In this document: one piece after another, positions 45,092-54,905 of the stretch | Numbering within the stretch: the first letter of the stretch is position 1 | Layout of the letters: each line of letters begins with the position of its first letter | Notes under the pieces: model-generated | The model's input: the letters and a program-made list of their open reading frames with translations, nothing else | Databases searched by the model: none | What the model was told of the DNA's origin: nothing | NCBI GenBank assembly: GCA_963575745.1 | Contig: CAUYUJ010001470.1 | Location: 525,174-587,673 of the forward strand | From: Prorocentrum cordatum | Taxonomy: Eukaryota > Sar > Dinophyceae > Prorocentrales > Prorocentraceae | Direction of reading: 5' to 3' | Length of the DNA: 62,500 bases | Program-made: the position numbers and the translations under genes

Positions 45092-46035
45092 TGCCGCCCG
45101 CTGCCTCGCAGGGCGCCCGGCGCTTCCCCGCTGCCTCCCCGTTGCACGGGTGCCACTGGTCCCTCCTGCCCTGCCACTGCCCAATAAGGGGCTGGCACCT
45201 TCTTCCTTCGCTTTTCCTTCACTGTCTTCTGGGCGCGCCCGCGGCTTGCCGCGCGGGCGTTTGACGGTGAGGAGGTGCTCCCGCCTGCGACGACCGAACA
45301 AAAAATGTATGTATGTGCGACAAAATATTTATGTATGTGTGTGGGGGTTCGCTTTGCACGTGTTTCTCATGACTTTGCCGCCGTTGGTCGGAGTGGTGCG
45401 ACCTTGAAGTGACGCGTACAGTCTCTATTGTGCCTAGGGTTTTTTTTATCTCGTTTCGGCTCCACCTACCCATGGTAGCCCTTGCGGCTTTGGCTGCGTT
45501 GGGGTTGCTCTTTTAACGGTGGCGTCTGCACGGCACCTTGGCCACGCACGCGCCTGTCCACCACCCATGGATTTGCCAGCGCTGTCTACCAGCCATGTGC
45601 GCCACCGCGTGAAGCTCTGTTCTTGGTCAAGGCGATGTCAGCCTCGGCCGCGTGTGGTTCATCACGCCGTCTTCTTGCATTTGCACGTCGCTTTTGTCGT
45701 GCTTGTTGCAAGGTCGGTTGCGTCGCCTTGTCGCGCAGCTGCGCGCTTTGCGTCGCTGCCATGCTGGCTGGTCTGGCAGCCTTGCAGCTCTTTCGTCGCC
45801 TCTCTGGCTCATTAACACCAGACTGCTGTTTGCGCTTCAACTCCTTGCGTTGAACTTCCGTTCCGCAGGCTCGTTGGCCGCTGCATCCTGGCTTTGCAGC
45901 ACCTCATTTTATCTACCACAAATCTGCATAGCCGTGGCTGGATTCTTTCATCATGGCGCGTTCGACTAAGTTCGTTCGCAATTGGCACCTCCACCTGCCG
46001 ACCGCGCCTGAGGCTACTCTGCGCTGCCGACTTAA
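45092..46035. other. No firm gene
   Basis: The plus-strand frame 45482-45853 (123 codons) is Cys/Ala/Arg-rich with no domain. Sequence just after each TG array (GCCTGCGACGACCGAA at 44283 and 45282) is duplicated. Confidence 0.35.
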
Positions 46036-46036
46036 G

Positions 46037-46039
<3 letters not shown>

Positions 46040-46126
<87 letters not shown>

Positions 46127-46128
46127 GG
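46040..46128 (+). repeat. TG dinucleotide repeat with G-run
   Basis: (TG)n, ending in a G10 run near 46126. Confidence 0.95.
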
Positions 46129-47490
46129 GGGGGGGCTCCCTACGGCGGCCGCGCTGGCGGTAGAGGCGGCGAGCGAAGAAAACGAAGAACAGCAGATCCG
46201 GAGAAGACCTTGCCGGGCACCGTCGCAGGGCGAGTGGCGGAGGCCAGCCCCCGGGAGGCCCAGGGCCAGTGCCGCCCCCAGGGGAGGAACCTGCAGCGTC
46301 CAGGGCGGAGGGCCCCGACCGAGCGCCGGAGGCCTCGGTAGCCCTCTGCAGGGCCCTCTTTCCTCGGCCTCGGAGGCCAGCCGTCCCTGCTGGGCCGATG
46401 GTGGCACCGACCCGGCGGGGGGTGGAGGCAGCGGGAGTGCCCGCCTCACCGCTGCCAAGCTTCGGCGGTGTGAAGCCGGCTGGCGCCGCCACGCTCTCCC
46501 GTGCTGCGCGCGGCGGCCGCGCGCAGGGCGGGCTCTGCGCGGGTTTGGCGTGGAGTCCGCCGGTCAAGGTTTGGCGGAAACGCTCCTCCGCCTCCCCCCC
46601 CCCGCCGAAGAAGCACCTGAACACTTCGCAGCGCCCGTTTTCGTGATGGGCATGAAGCGCTCCTTCTTCGTGCTGCTGATCGTGCAAGGGTTCCTGGTCC
46701 ACCGTGCCAACCTCGGAGTCAATGTGATCAGCTCGTGCAGGTGTTAGTGTCTTGGTAAGACTGTAACCAGGCTGTGTGAGTCCGAGTGCAGACTGAGCTT
46801 GCGATACCCAGAAATATGAACATACGGTAGGCGTCGTTTGCCCTTGTCGCATGCTCCCTGGCCTCTGGCCGGGGCGACAACCCTGCGCCTGCTCGGAGGC
46901 TGCCGTGGCAATTGTGTGTGTGTGTGTGTGGGTGTGGGTGTGTGTGTGTGTGGGTGTGTGTGTGTGCTGCTGGCCTGCGCCGTGCCTGAGCCTCATCCAA
47001 AGATCTCCCGCCTTCCCCCCGAGGAAGGAAGGGCCTGACACGCCGCCGCCCAAGCCGAAGGGGAGGAGAGGCAGAGGGTGGCCGCCAAGCTGTCTTCGGG
47101 GGGGGAGGGTGCCCGCACCCCAGGGATGCAGGACACCGTCGGGACGCCCCGACGGGACACCAACTGGACTGATGGGACCCTGCAATGCCCGCTGTGGGAT
47201 GTAAATGTGGTAGGTGTCCTTTGGCTTTGTCACATGCCCCGCGTCCTCTGACCAGGACGAACGCGCTATACCTGCAATGCCCTGAGATGATCCAGGGATC
47301 CCCTTCTCGTCGTCGTCCCCATGTTTCTCAGTCGCCACACTAACCCATACCTTCGTACTCATCCTCACTCCTCCTCCTTTCCCTGACCTTCTCTGATCAA
47401 GGCGATTCGTGTGGTAATCGTTTGTGGATGGGCTGGTGGGAATGCCCGAAGCGTCAAGAATTCTTCTGAGAAGTGCCCTGTCTCAACTTG
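46129..47490. other. No gene; (TG)n tract
   Basis: GC-rich to about 46660, with a (TG)n at 46914-46966. Nothing recognised in the remainder. Confidence 0.4.
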
Positions 47491-47494
47491 CCTC

Positions 47495-47550
47495 TAGCTT
47501 TAGGTCGGGCGTGTCCCCCTACAGGCGGATTGTGGACGAAAAATCCGCCG
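47495..47550 (-). repeat. Dispersed terminal motif, copy 3
   Basis: CTTTAGGTCGGGCGTGTCCC followed by CCTACAGGCGGATT and GTGGACGAAAAATCCGCC. It is the reverse orientation of the copy at 43131-43179. Confidence 0.6.
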
Positions 47551-47658
47551 ACCCTGTCGGCGTGTGTGAGGGGCTTGTCCGTTCGACTCGTCATCTCCGT
47601 CATTCGTTAGTCGTCGTCTCTGTCGTCTCCTTTCCCCTGCGCCCCCCCTTTCCCTGGG

Positions 47659-48137
47659 CCCGTCGCCGCTCCCCTCTCCTTCCCCAGCGCCTCCTCCTCA
47701 AGCGCGCCAGCCAAACCGAACTTGAGCAACGTCGTAATTGAGTCGAAGGGAAGCCCCTTCCCTTTGATCCCTCCCCCGCCGGGAGGGGGGGGGGGGTCCC
47801 GGGGGGGGGTCCCGGGGGGGTCCCGGGGGGGGGTCCCGGGGGGGGGCGCGCGTCAGATACGACGCCCCCTCCCCGGGGATCCCGGGGCCCAGAAAAGCCC
47901 GTCGCCGCTCCCCTCTCCTTCCCCAGCGCCTCCTCCTCAAGCGCGCCAGCCAAACCGAACTTGAGCAACGTCGTAATTGAGTCGAAGGGAAGCCCCTTCC
48001 CTTTGATCCCTCCCCCGCCGGGAGGGGGGGGGGGGGTCCCGGGGGGGGGTCCCGGGGGGGTCCCGGGGGGGGGTCCCGGGGGGGGGCGCGCGTCAGATAC
48101 GACGCCCCCTCCCCGGGGATCCCGGGGCCCAGAAAAG
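47659..48137 (+). repeat. 240-bp near-perfect tandem duplication
   Basis: Units 47659-47897 and 47898-48137 appear to differ by one extra G in a G-run. Each contains GGTCCCGGGGGGG repeats and ends CCCGGGGCCCAGAAAAG. Very recent duplication, or a sequence-assembly artefact. Confidence 0.9.
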
Positions 48138-48745
48138 CTCCAAGACGGGCCAAGAGTGCCCCAAGAGGCCTCCAAGACGGTCCAAAAGGGCCCCGAATCG
48201 CCGAACGACTTGTCCAAGACGCCTTGACGGACTCCAGACGACCCAAGAGCCCTGCAAGACGCTCCAAGAGGCCTACCAGGAGCACTCCCAAGACGGCCCC
48301 AAGAAGCTAAATTCATTGATTTCCTATTGTTTTTTGAATGATTTTGGCGTTCTCGACTCTTCCCCTTCCCGACGCTCCAAGACACGCCAAGAGGCCCCCA
48401 AGATCGCCCTAAGACGGCCCAAGAGGCCTCCAAGAGGGTCCCAAAACGGCCCAAGAAAGCGCAAAGACGGCCCAAGACGTCTCCAAGACGGTCCTAGAGG
48501 CGCCCAAGACGGCTCCAAGAGGGTGCCCAGATGCGGGACCCGACCTGACATGTCGAGCTCTCAGCCCTGAGAGGCTCCCAGGAGGCCCCAAGAGGCTCCA
48601 GGAGGCCCCCACGAGGCCCCAAGGAGGCCCCCAGGAAGCTCCAAGAGGCCCCCAAGCGACTCCCAACAGGCCCCCAAACTGCTCCCCAGAGACCCGAAAG
48701 AGCGCTCCAAAGAGACCCCACGAAGCATCCCAGGAATCTCACCCA
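48138..48745 (+). repeat. CCAAGACGG minisatellite with AT-rich island
   Basis: Imperfect CCAAGACGGCCC / CCAAGAGGCCCC units with one AT-rich island at about 48305-48350, the reverse complement of the islands at 11.8-12.3 kb. Confidence 0.8.
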
Positions 48746-48749
48746 CGTC

Positions 48750-48751
48750 AG

Positions 48752-48782
<31 letters not shown>

Positions 48783-48835
48783 GTCGTCGTGTGACAGCAC
48801 ACCCGACGACGACGATGACGACGACGACGACGACC
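48750..48835 (+). repeat. GTC microsatellite facing GAC microsatellite
   Basis: (GTC)n (48751-48790) then (GAC)n (48803-48833): inverted halves that can pair. Confidence 0.85.
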
Positions 48836-49024
48836 ACAGCGCACTGAGCCAGCCCGCGCCGCCCCGCCGGTGGGCCGAGCCGCGCCCGCCGCCCCCATGA
48901 AGGCGGCACGGGCGCCCCTGGCCGCAACCTCACGCCTCGTGAGGCCTCCAGGGTCGGCGGCACCGGCCGTAAGGCCTTCGCAATAACCAATGATCAACTC
49001 TGTATCTATATATACATATATACT

Positions 49025-49385
49025 CAACAATCGCCCCCGGACTATTTTTCGACTATTTTTGGATAGTCCTCCTGTAGAGGGACAGGCCCGACTTAATTCT
49101 AGCTCCGGCCAATTGGGGCCATTCACTTTCTCAGAGCCGCCAGCTTCTTGAGGCTCCCGCTGGACCCCGGCTGCGAAAAAGTGCGCCAAACCCTCCCTTT
49201 GAGCAGCCACAGACCTGCTGCCTACGTCTAGGTCAGGCATGTCCTTCTACAGGCGGGTTTTGGAGGACAGCTTCAAATTAGTCCCAAAGAGTTAAAGATA
49301 GTCGAAACAGAATCAACACATTGCCCCCATTCTAGCCTTTTTTTTGAATGCTTCTCCTGTAGAGGGACACGCACGACTTACGCCT
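49025..49385. mobile_element. Cluster of three dispersed terminal motifs (copies 4-6)
   Basis: TCCTGTAGAGGGACAGGCCC (49070) and TCCTGTAGAGGGACACGCAC (49355) are direct copies, each preceded by a CAACA..TGCCCCC-like box and a T-rich segment. TAGGTCAGGCATGTCC (49229) lies inverted between them. This could be two short elements or the ends of one. Confidence 0.55.
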
Positions 49386-50385
49386 ACGTCACGTGACGTC
49401 TATGCGACGTCCTACTGCCATCAGGGGCTGGCGGCGGGGAGGGGGACTTCTCTTAGCATTGGCACGCAACGGTTCCCCGTCGGCCCCGGCAAGCGCCTGT
49501 GACGCGGCGCCGCTGGAGCCCCAGCGCTGGCGGATGATGGACGCGCGGCGCCTGTCCGCGCGCGATCACACGGCAGGAGAATCACGTATGCGGGTACGTC
49601 TCCTTGTTGTCAGGACATGAGCGCGTGCATGACTTCTCGACGTCGGCGCTGTTCGCAAGGGCGGAAGCAGTGAACGCGACGGTCTCGGACCCCTCTGGGG
49701 TGTCAGATCGGCCCGAAATCGGCGCGTCTCCCGAAACGCCGGCCGCAACACTTCAACTTGATCTAATCGACCGAAGCTTCGGCGGGACCCATCTGATTTG
49801 TCTTATCAATGTCTGTCCTGGTTCTACCCTGCTCGCCTTGCCCTCCCCATAATTCTTACGCTGCATGTGTTATTGTATTTCAAGACATCTGTGCATTGCA
49901 CAGAACTGTGTGATATCGCATCGCTTGCTCTCCAATGATGGCATCGTATCATCACATGTCGCATCTGGCAATTCCTTTTCGTCGTTACGCTTCGTGGAGC
50001 AATGCGATGTTGTATGGCGCCATTTAAGAAAAGGCAGCCGAATTCAACGTCCGCTGTCCCGCGCCGGTAGCAACGCAAGCGAATCCATATGACCACTTGG
50101 AACTTAGAGCGCTCAAGCAAGACTGTGGACGCAGAAAATCCCACGCTGCGCGCTTCAATTGAGCGGCTGTACCGTGGAACCATACGCTCTGGAATCTCTG
50201 TAACGTGCATCTGACGAGGGGGCAGGCTGACCGAAAATAAAGATATACGTTACTAATGTGCAGACCATCAGTGCTCCTTGCCGCCCAAGCTTCAACCCGA
50301 ATTCGGAAACACAGGTCAACATTTGGGACAGTGGTGGCCCCTCCTGCCTGAAAGCGAGAGCCTACGTAGTCGTTGCTCAACGCGC
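49386..50385. other. No gene; 3' flank of the ZIP-like gene
   Basis: Lower GC and unique from about 49850 on. Possible 3' untranslated sequence of the ZIP-like gene, but no polyadenylation signal is expected or seen in dinoflagellates. Confidence 0.35.
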
Positions 50386-51996
50386 TCATGTCTGCAAGGT
50401 CGTAACACAAATGACCATGCTGGTGATTACCATGCCCAACATCCACGCAATCGCTGGGAGCTGTTGCGCGGGGTCAAATGCCACTGCGGCCCTCAAGTAC
50501 TTGAGAATGCCAAGCCCTACAAGCAAGCCTCCATTCACGAAGTATACCAAGCCTAGCACATATGGCGGTGGAACCTTTCCGACCGTCTTGACTACACCAA
50601 ACGCTACGCTCGCCCCAAGGCAATCGCACAACCCGACGACGGTCCCCGCGAACAGCTCGCGGCGGCAGAACCTGGACCACGGCCCCGGTGAGACCCACTC
50701 CCCGGCCGAAGATGACATGGCGATATCCCTGGCGAACACCACTCCCTCTGGGAAGTTCCGGACAGCAAGAAACATTGCGAGGACCACCCCAGCGCGAACA
50801 TCTGCCATTACGACCAGCTCGAGGCAAGCACCGGTGAGGACATGAAGAGCGGCGGCGCCGAGCGTGACGAACAAGATCTCGAGATGAGGCCTGACCCTCT
50901 CTATGACACGCTGCAAATGCGCCGTGCGGGCCATCTTCGCCGCAAAGGCACCGCCAAGATCCACAGAGGAATTCGCGGACATCGGTGTGGGCACCCTGTC
51001 CTGTGGGGCATTGTCCGACCGAGACCCCTGGCGGGCCCTCCGGTTGAAGAGCCTGTCGGCAGCATCCAAGGCCCACATGGTCAGCGCGGGCACCTCGTAG
51101 TCCAGCGGGTCCTCCGAAGCCGTGTCCAGTCGGGTGCGGCCCCGCCTGAAACGGCTATGACGATCAACTGCGACTGCGAGTGTTCGCAGGCTCGGCCAAT
51201 CGTGGTCGTTTGCCTTCCAGAGCTCTTCCCAAATCAGGTCGCTCCTTGCCCGGCTTGTGCCCATCAACCGCCTCATGACGCCGTGGAACTGCTCGCGATC
51301 CATGGTTGCATCGAGCTCGACGACCGAACGGCATGTCACCCGGCAGATAGTGCCCTCGAGGGTTTCCTCCCACAACCTCAGCTGCAGGATCCTGCGCACG
51401 AGCTGGCGCAAGTGCCTGGCATTGTTGTGCTCATTCACGCCGCGCACGATCTCGTGCGTCGGCGCCCGCTCCCCCACCTCAGGATCCGCGGAGGCGCTCG
51501 GCGCGTCCTCCGCAGGGACCGCCCCTGCGAAGCCGACGGGCTGTATCCGCCAGCCGCTGATGATGTAGTCAGCGAGCCGGGTGCCCTTGTTGTCGACCGC
51601 AGCGGGCTCCGAGGCGTGGTGCTGCTCCGCATGGCGCGTCAGCGCCTCCTGCAGCCTGCGCAGGCGCACCAGCGGCTCATTCATGAGCCAGTCCGCCGTG
51701 ATCAGCCCCAGCAGGGTCAGCGCGAACACGGCCATGCCGAAGGCCCAGTGCTCCTCCTCGGCCCTCCAGAAGCGGGGCAGCACCTCCACGAGCATCGCCG
51801 TCACCATGCAGCCCGAGGTGCTGGCGAGCAGGAAGGCCAAGCGCCTGCTTTTGGTGCCCGGCTGCAGGGTCACTGCGGCCAGTGCCCCGAGCTGCAGGAA
51901 GGCACCGGAGCCGAGGGCGAGCCACAGGCCCAGGACGGAGTTGGAGAGCATGGCCTCCCATGAGGGTCGAGGGACAAAGACCGGCACACACATCAA
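50386..51996 (-). CDS. ZIP-family metal transporter-like protein
   Basis: An uninterrupted frame of 536 codons. It has three N-terminal membrane segments (about residues 18-45, 51-76, 85-106), a loop of about 250 residues, and four or five C-terminal segments (about 372-398, 400-425, 447-470, 478-500, 511-533), the ZIP layout although the loop is long. The signature of TM4 is R-N-F-P-E-G (413-418), where ZIP proteins have H-N-F/I-P-E-G, and TM5 reads VGLCDCLGA where SGLAEPLGA is usual. Two metal ligands therefore look replaced. The first Met codons lie in a MITE arm; the next ATG, residue 16 (51951), is probably the older start. No introns. It may transport another substrate or be regulatory. 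Confidence 0.7.
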   Translation of the reverse strand: MMCVPVFVPRPSWEAMLSNSVLGLWLALGSGAFLQLGALAAVTLQPGTKSRRLAFLLASTSGCMVTAMLVEVLPRFWRAEEEHWAFGMAVFALTLLGLITADWLMNEPLVRLRRLQEALTRHAEQHHASEPAAVDNKGTRLADYIISGWRIQPVGFAGAVPAEDAPSASADPEVGERAPTHEIVRGVNEHNNARHLRQLVRRILQLRLWEETLEGTICRVTCRSVVELDATMDREQFHGVMRRLMGTSRARSDLIWEELWKANDHDWPSLRTLAVAVDRHSRFRRGRTRLDTASEDPLDYEVPALTMWALDAADRLFNRRARQGSRSDNAPQDRVPTPMSANSSVDLGGAFAAKMARTAHLQRVIERVRPHLEILFVTLGAAALHVLTGACLELVVMADVRAGVVLAMFLAVRNFPEGVVFARDIAMSSSAGEWVSPGPWSRFCRRELFAGTVVGLCDCLGASVAFGVVKTVGKVPPPYVLGLVYFVNGGLLVGLGILKYLRAAVAFDPAQQLPAIAWMLGMVITSMVICVTTLQT

Positions 51997-52176
51997 CGGT
52001 TGGAACTCTCCGCGGATTTCACGAATCGGCGCGGGGCTTTCCCTGGGGGCGCCTCCGGCGCCGCCCCTGGCGCGCTCCGCGCGACAAGGAGTGGGGTCCA
52101 GCGCCGATCCAGGAAATCCGCACGGAGCTCCAAATGTTTATGTTTATACTGATCTTTGTTCCTCTAGAGAGCCGCT
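51971..52176. mobile_element. MITE-like element, copy 3, overlapping the ZIP-like ORF start
   Basis: The outer ends GGGACAAAGACC (51971) and GATCTTTGTTCC (52152-52163) are inverted, as are GCGGATTTCACGAATCGGCGC (52013) and GCGCCGATCCAGGAAATCCGC (52102-52122). The centre is GGCGCCTCCGGCGCC, the reverse complement of the palindrome in copies 1 and 2, so the centre is in the other orientation. The minus-strand ATG at 51996 falls inside the left arm. Confidence 0.75.
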
Positions 52177-52781
52177 CCGTCGAAGCGCCATGGCCTCCCT
52201 CGAGCATGCCGCCCGCTCCAAGGCGTTGGGCTGTCTGCGACGAGAGGTACAGCAGAGTCCTGAGCCCAAATGGCTGAAGCCACTGTTGATGAGCCAGCAC
52301 GTCCCATGTTGCCCATCATTCGAATCGGAACGCTCATGCAGCAGAACGTAAGTTTCGAACAAAAGCCTTGTAATCCAGCTCTCCAGCTCTCACCAACCAC
52401 TTCGCAACCTGGCCCTTGAACCCCTGATTCGAAGGCCTCACACAAACACTCGAAGAAGCGCCTGGCAATTAGACTCTCCGACACACTGACACTATGCTCA
52501 TAATCAGCTTGGTTAGCTCAAAGCCAGCGCGTGACAACCGCAGGCCACTCTCTCGCTTTGTATAAATTTTCAACGGCCCTCCTCGGACAAATGAAGACAC
52601 ACGCCGCGAAGATAGGACCTCTTTTGGGGGCGGGCGTGGTGGAAACTGGCTGCGATAACACACCACTCATGTCCCAAAACGGACATGAACAGGCACACCC
52701 CTCTTCGCCCCACTTCCTTGGTCTCCAGACGGAGACAAAGCCCTGTGGAACTCCTATAGCCAAGGCCCCCACACGAGAGTG
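52177..52781. other. No gene seen; possible upstream region of the ZIP-like gene
   Basis: Unique sequence of moderate GC. No recognised frame, and no promoter motif can be assigned. Confidence 0.35.
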
Positions 52782-53600
52782 TGTATGACAAGAAACATCT
52801 GGCGCACTTTCGAAGCAACGTGCGCCCTAGACGCCCGCTACTAACACATGTGCAGCATTGCTTTCGGACCTAACTTGCGCGACCTGAGACGGGTGGCTTG
52901 CAAGTTGGCATATACATCCCATGTGCGAGCATCATCATACAACCAACCGGCTCTTTAGGGCGTGAGTGGTTTAGCGAGTTTCCTCTTCCAGCCCTTTTCT
53001 TCCCCTTCGGGGAGGGGCTTACCCCTGCCCCCACCCCGTCCTCCTGGGTCTGGAACGGGCGTTTCGCGACCAATTGGAGCGTCCAAGCAAGTCTCGGCGA
53101 GAAGGCGCAAATCATTGAATATCACTCGGGTTCGGGCCCATTTAGGCTTCTTGGGGGGGACTCTACTTGAGCACCGCCCCCCTTCTCCCCTTTAATCGAT
53201 CTCCTCCGAGATGGCCCTGACCCCGAGGCTCCCAATAATGCCCGAGGAGGCGCCCAGGAGGCCCCGAGAGGCACCAAGAGGCGCCCAAGAAGCGGCCAAA
53301 AAGCACCCAAGACGCTTCAAGAGACCCCCTGGAACCGCCAAGAGGCCCCCAAGACGACCCAATATGCTTATGTACAAGAAGCTGTCAAGAGGCATCCGAA
53401 GAGACTCCGAGAAACATCCAAGAGGAATCTGGCTTTTCTGCTCGCCCTCCTCCTCCTCCTCCTCCTTCTTCCTCCTCCTCTTCCCCATCCGCCTACGCGT
53501 GCTCCTTCTCCTTCTCCTTCTCCTCCTCCTCCTCCTCCGCCTCCTCCTCCTCCTCCTCCCTCCCTCCATAATTACACAATATGAGTGCTACTCTGCTCTC
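52782..53600 (+). repeat. Composite retroposon-like repeat, copy B, 5' part
   Basis: The 5' module (52782-53240) matches 60771-61200 throughout: TGTATGACAAGA, GCGCACTTTCGAA, TTTCGGACCTAACTTGCGCG, CAGGGCGTGAG or AGGGCGTGAG, then CGATCTCCTCCGAGATGGCC. It is followed by the CCCAAGAGGC minisatellite (53240-53425) and a CTC/TTC tract (53440-53570). The 3' module continues at 54480 after an insertion. Confidence 0.8.
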
Positions 53601-53640
53601 TCCCCTGGTGACGTCCGGGAAATGGCCAGCCCCCCTTCGC

Positions 53641-53692
<52 letters not shown>

Positions 53693-53770
53693 CCACAGGA
53701 TTCCCTGGAAACGGGTTTTCGTTTTTTTTTTTTTTTTTTGTTTTTTTTTTTTTTGTTTTGTTTTTGTTCA
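53641..53770 (+). repeat. Long poly(T) tracts
   Basis: T-run of about 52 bases (53641-53692), then further T-runs (53725-53765). On the minus strand this would be poly(A), compatible with the 3' end of a retroposed transcript lying below 53641. Confidence 0.9.
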
Positions 53771-53814
53771 AAATGCTGCTCTCGCTGAGGCGCTGGCTTC
53801 ATTTCGGGCCACTG

Positions 53815-54400
53815 CTCGTTCTGAATCGTGCTCCCGCTGCAACGCTAGAATCATTTCTGCGCTTCCGCTCGTTCCGAATCGTGCTCCCGCTGCAGCGCTG
53901 GCGTCATTATTTCCAGCGCCACGCCACGGCATGGTGTTCGGTCCTTCCAGATAGGCTCTGAAAGCTAAAAAATGCACACCCGAAAAAATCATCGGACGTG
54001 ATTACACCTTCAGTGTCGATTCGTTGACTTTTTGGGTCGCAAAATACCCCCCCACTTTCCCCACTTTGGGGCGTCGCCACGCCATGCTATGTCAAGCTCC
54101 GCGTCCTCCGAATCGTGCTCCCGCTGCAACGCTGGCCTCATGTCCGCGCTTCCGCTCGTTCCAAGTTGTGCTCCCGCTGCAGCGCTGGCGTTATTATTTC
54201 CAGTGCCATGCCACGGAGTGGTTTCGGTCCTTCCAAATAGGCCCCCCACATCTAGAAAATACCCCCCCGAAGTAATCATTGGAAGTGATTACACATTCGG
54301 TGTCGATTCGTCGATTTTTGGGCCGTAGAAGCCCCTGGCCACTTTGGGTCGTCGCCACGCCATGCTATGTCGTTCTACGCGTTGATCTTCAACACCATGC
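53815..54400 (+). repeat. 287-bp tandem duplication
   Basis: GAATCGTGCTCCCGCTGCAA begins at 53823 and again at 54110. The units share GCGCTTCCGCTCGTTCC, GTGCTCCCGCTGCAGCGC, TCATCGGA or TCATTGGA followed by GTGATTACAC, and GTGTCGATTCGT. About 80-85% alike by eye, so an older duplication. It sits with the poly(T) between the two parts of composite copy B. Confidence 0.85.
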
Positions 54401-54479
54401 TACGACATCCGATTGTGCGAATAGAGAAGAGATCTACGCCATGGTAAGGGATGGGAGGGACGGTTAAAAGGTCAGATAT

Positions 54480-54905
54480 GACGCGAACGCACCTAGCTTG
54501 TTCCCCCTCCCCCTCTCCCTCCTCCTCCTCCTCCGATTCCTCCTCCATCCTCCCCATCTTGGGGTGTGAAGTCTTACCCAACCATTTATTCTACTGCATG
54601 CCCCTTCACATCCCTGATAAAAGGCAACTCCTTTGGGCATCGTTTCTGAATGGGCTGGTTGGGTTTTTTTTGGTCGGCGGCCGCGCGACGACGGTCTGGC
54701 GGCGAGAGGCAATGTCCGGGGCGGGCGGCACAAAGCTAATTGCACACAAAGCGTGCAGCTGCACATGCACTGAACAAAATGCTCAGCATTCACCAGCAGA
54801 CGCACCTAGGCGCCGCCCAGTAAACCAAAGTGTACAAGCGGCCACGGGTGCGAATGCAACGGAGTGGGTCGCCCTTGCGGCGCCAAGCTCCGAGCAGCCG
54901 TCCCG
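54480..54905 (+). repeat. Composite retroposon-like repeat, copy B, 3' part
   Basis: CTC tract (54500-54550), then CATCTTGGGGTGTGAAGTC, TTTATTCTACTGCATGCCCC, GGGCATCGTTTCTGAATGGG, TGTCCGGGGCG and GTCGCCCTTGCGGCGCCAAG, collinear with copy A (4618-4985). Confidence 0.8.
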
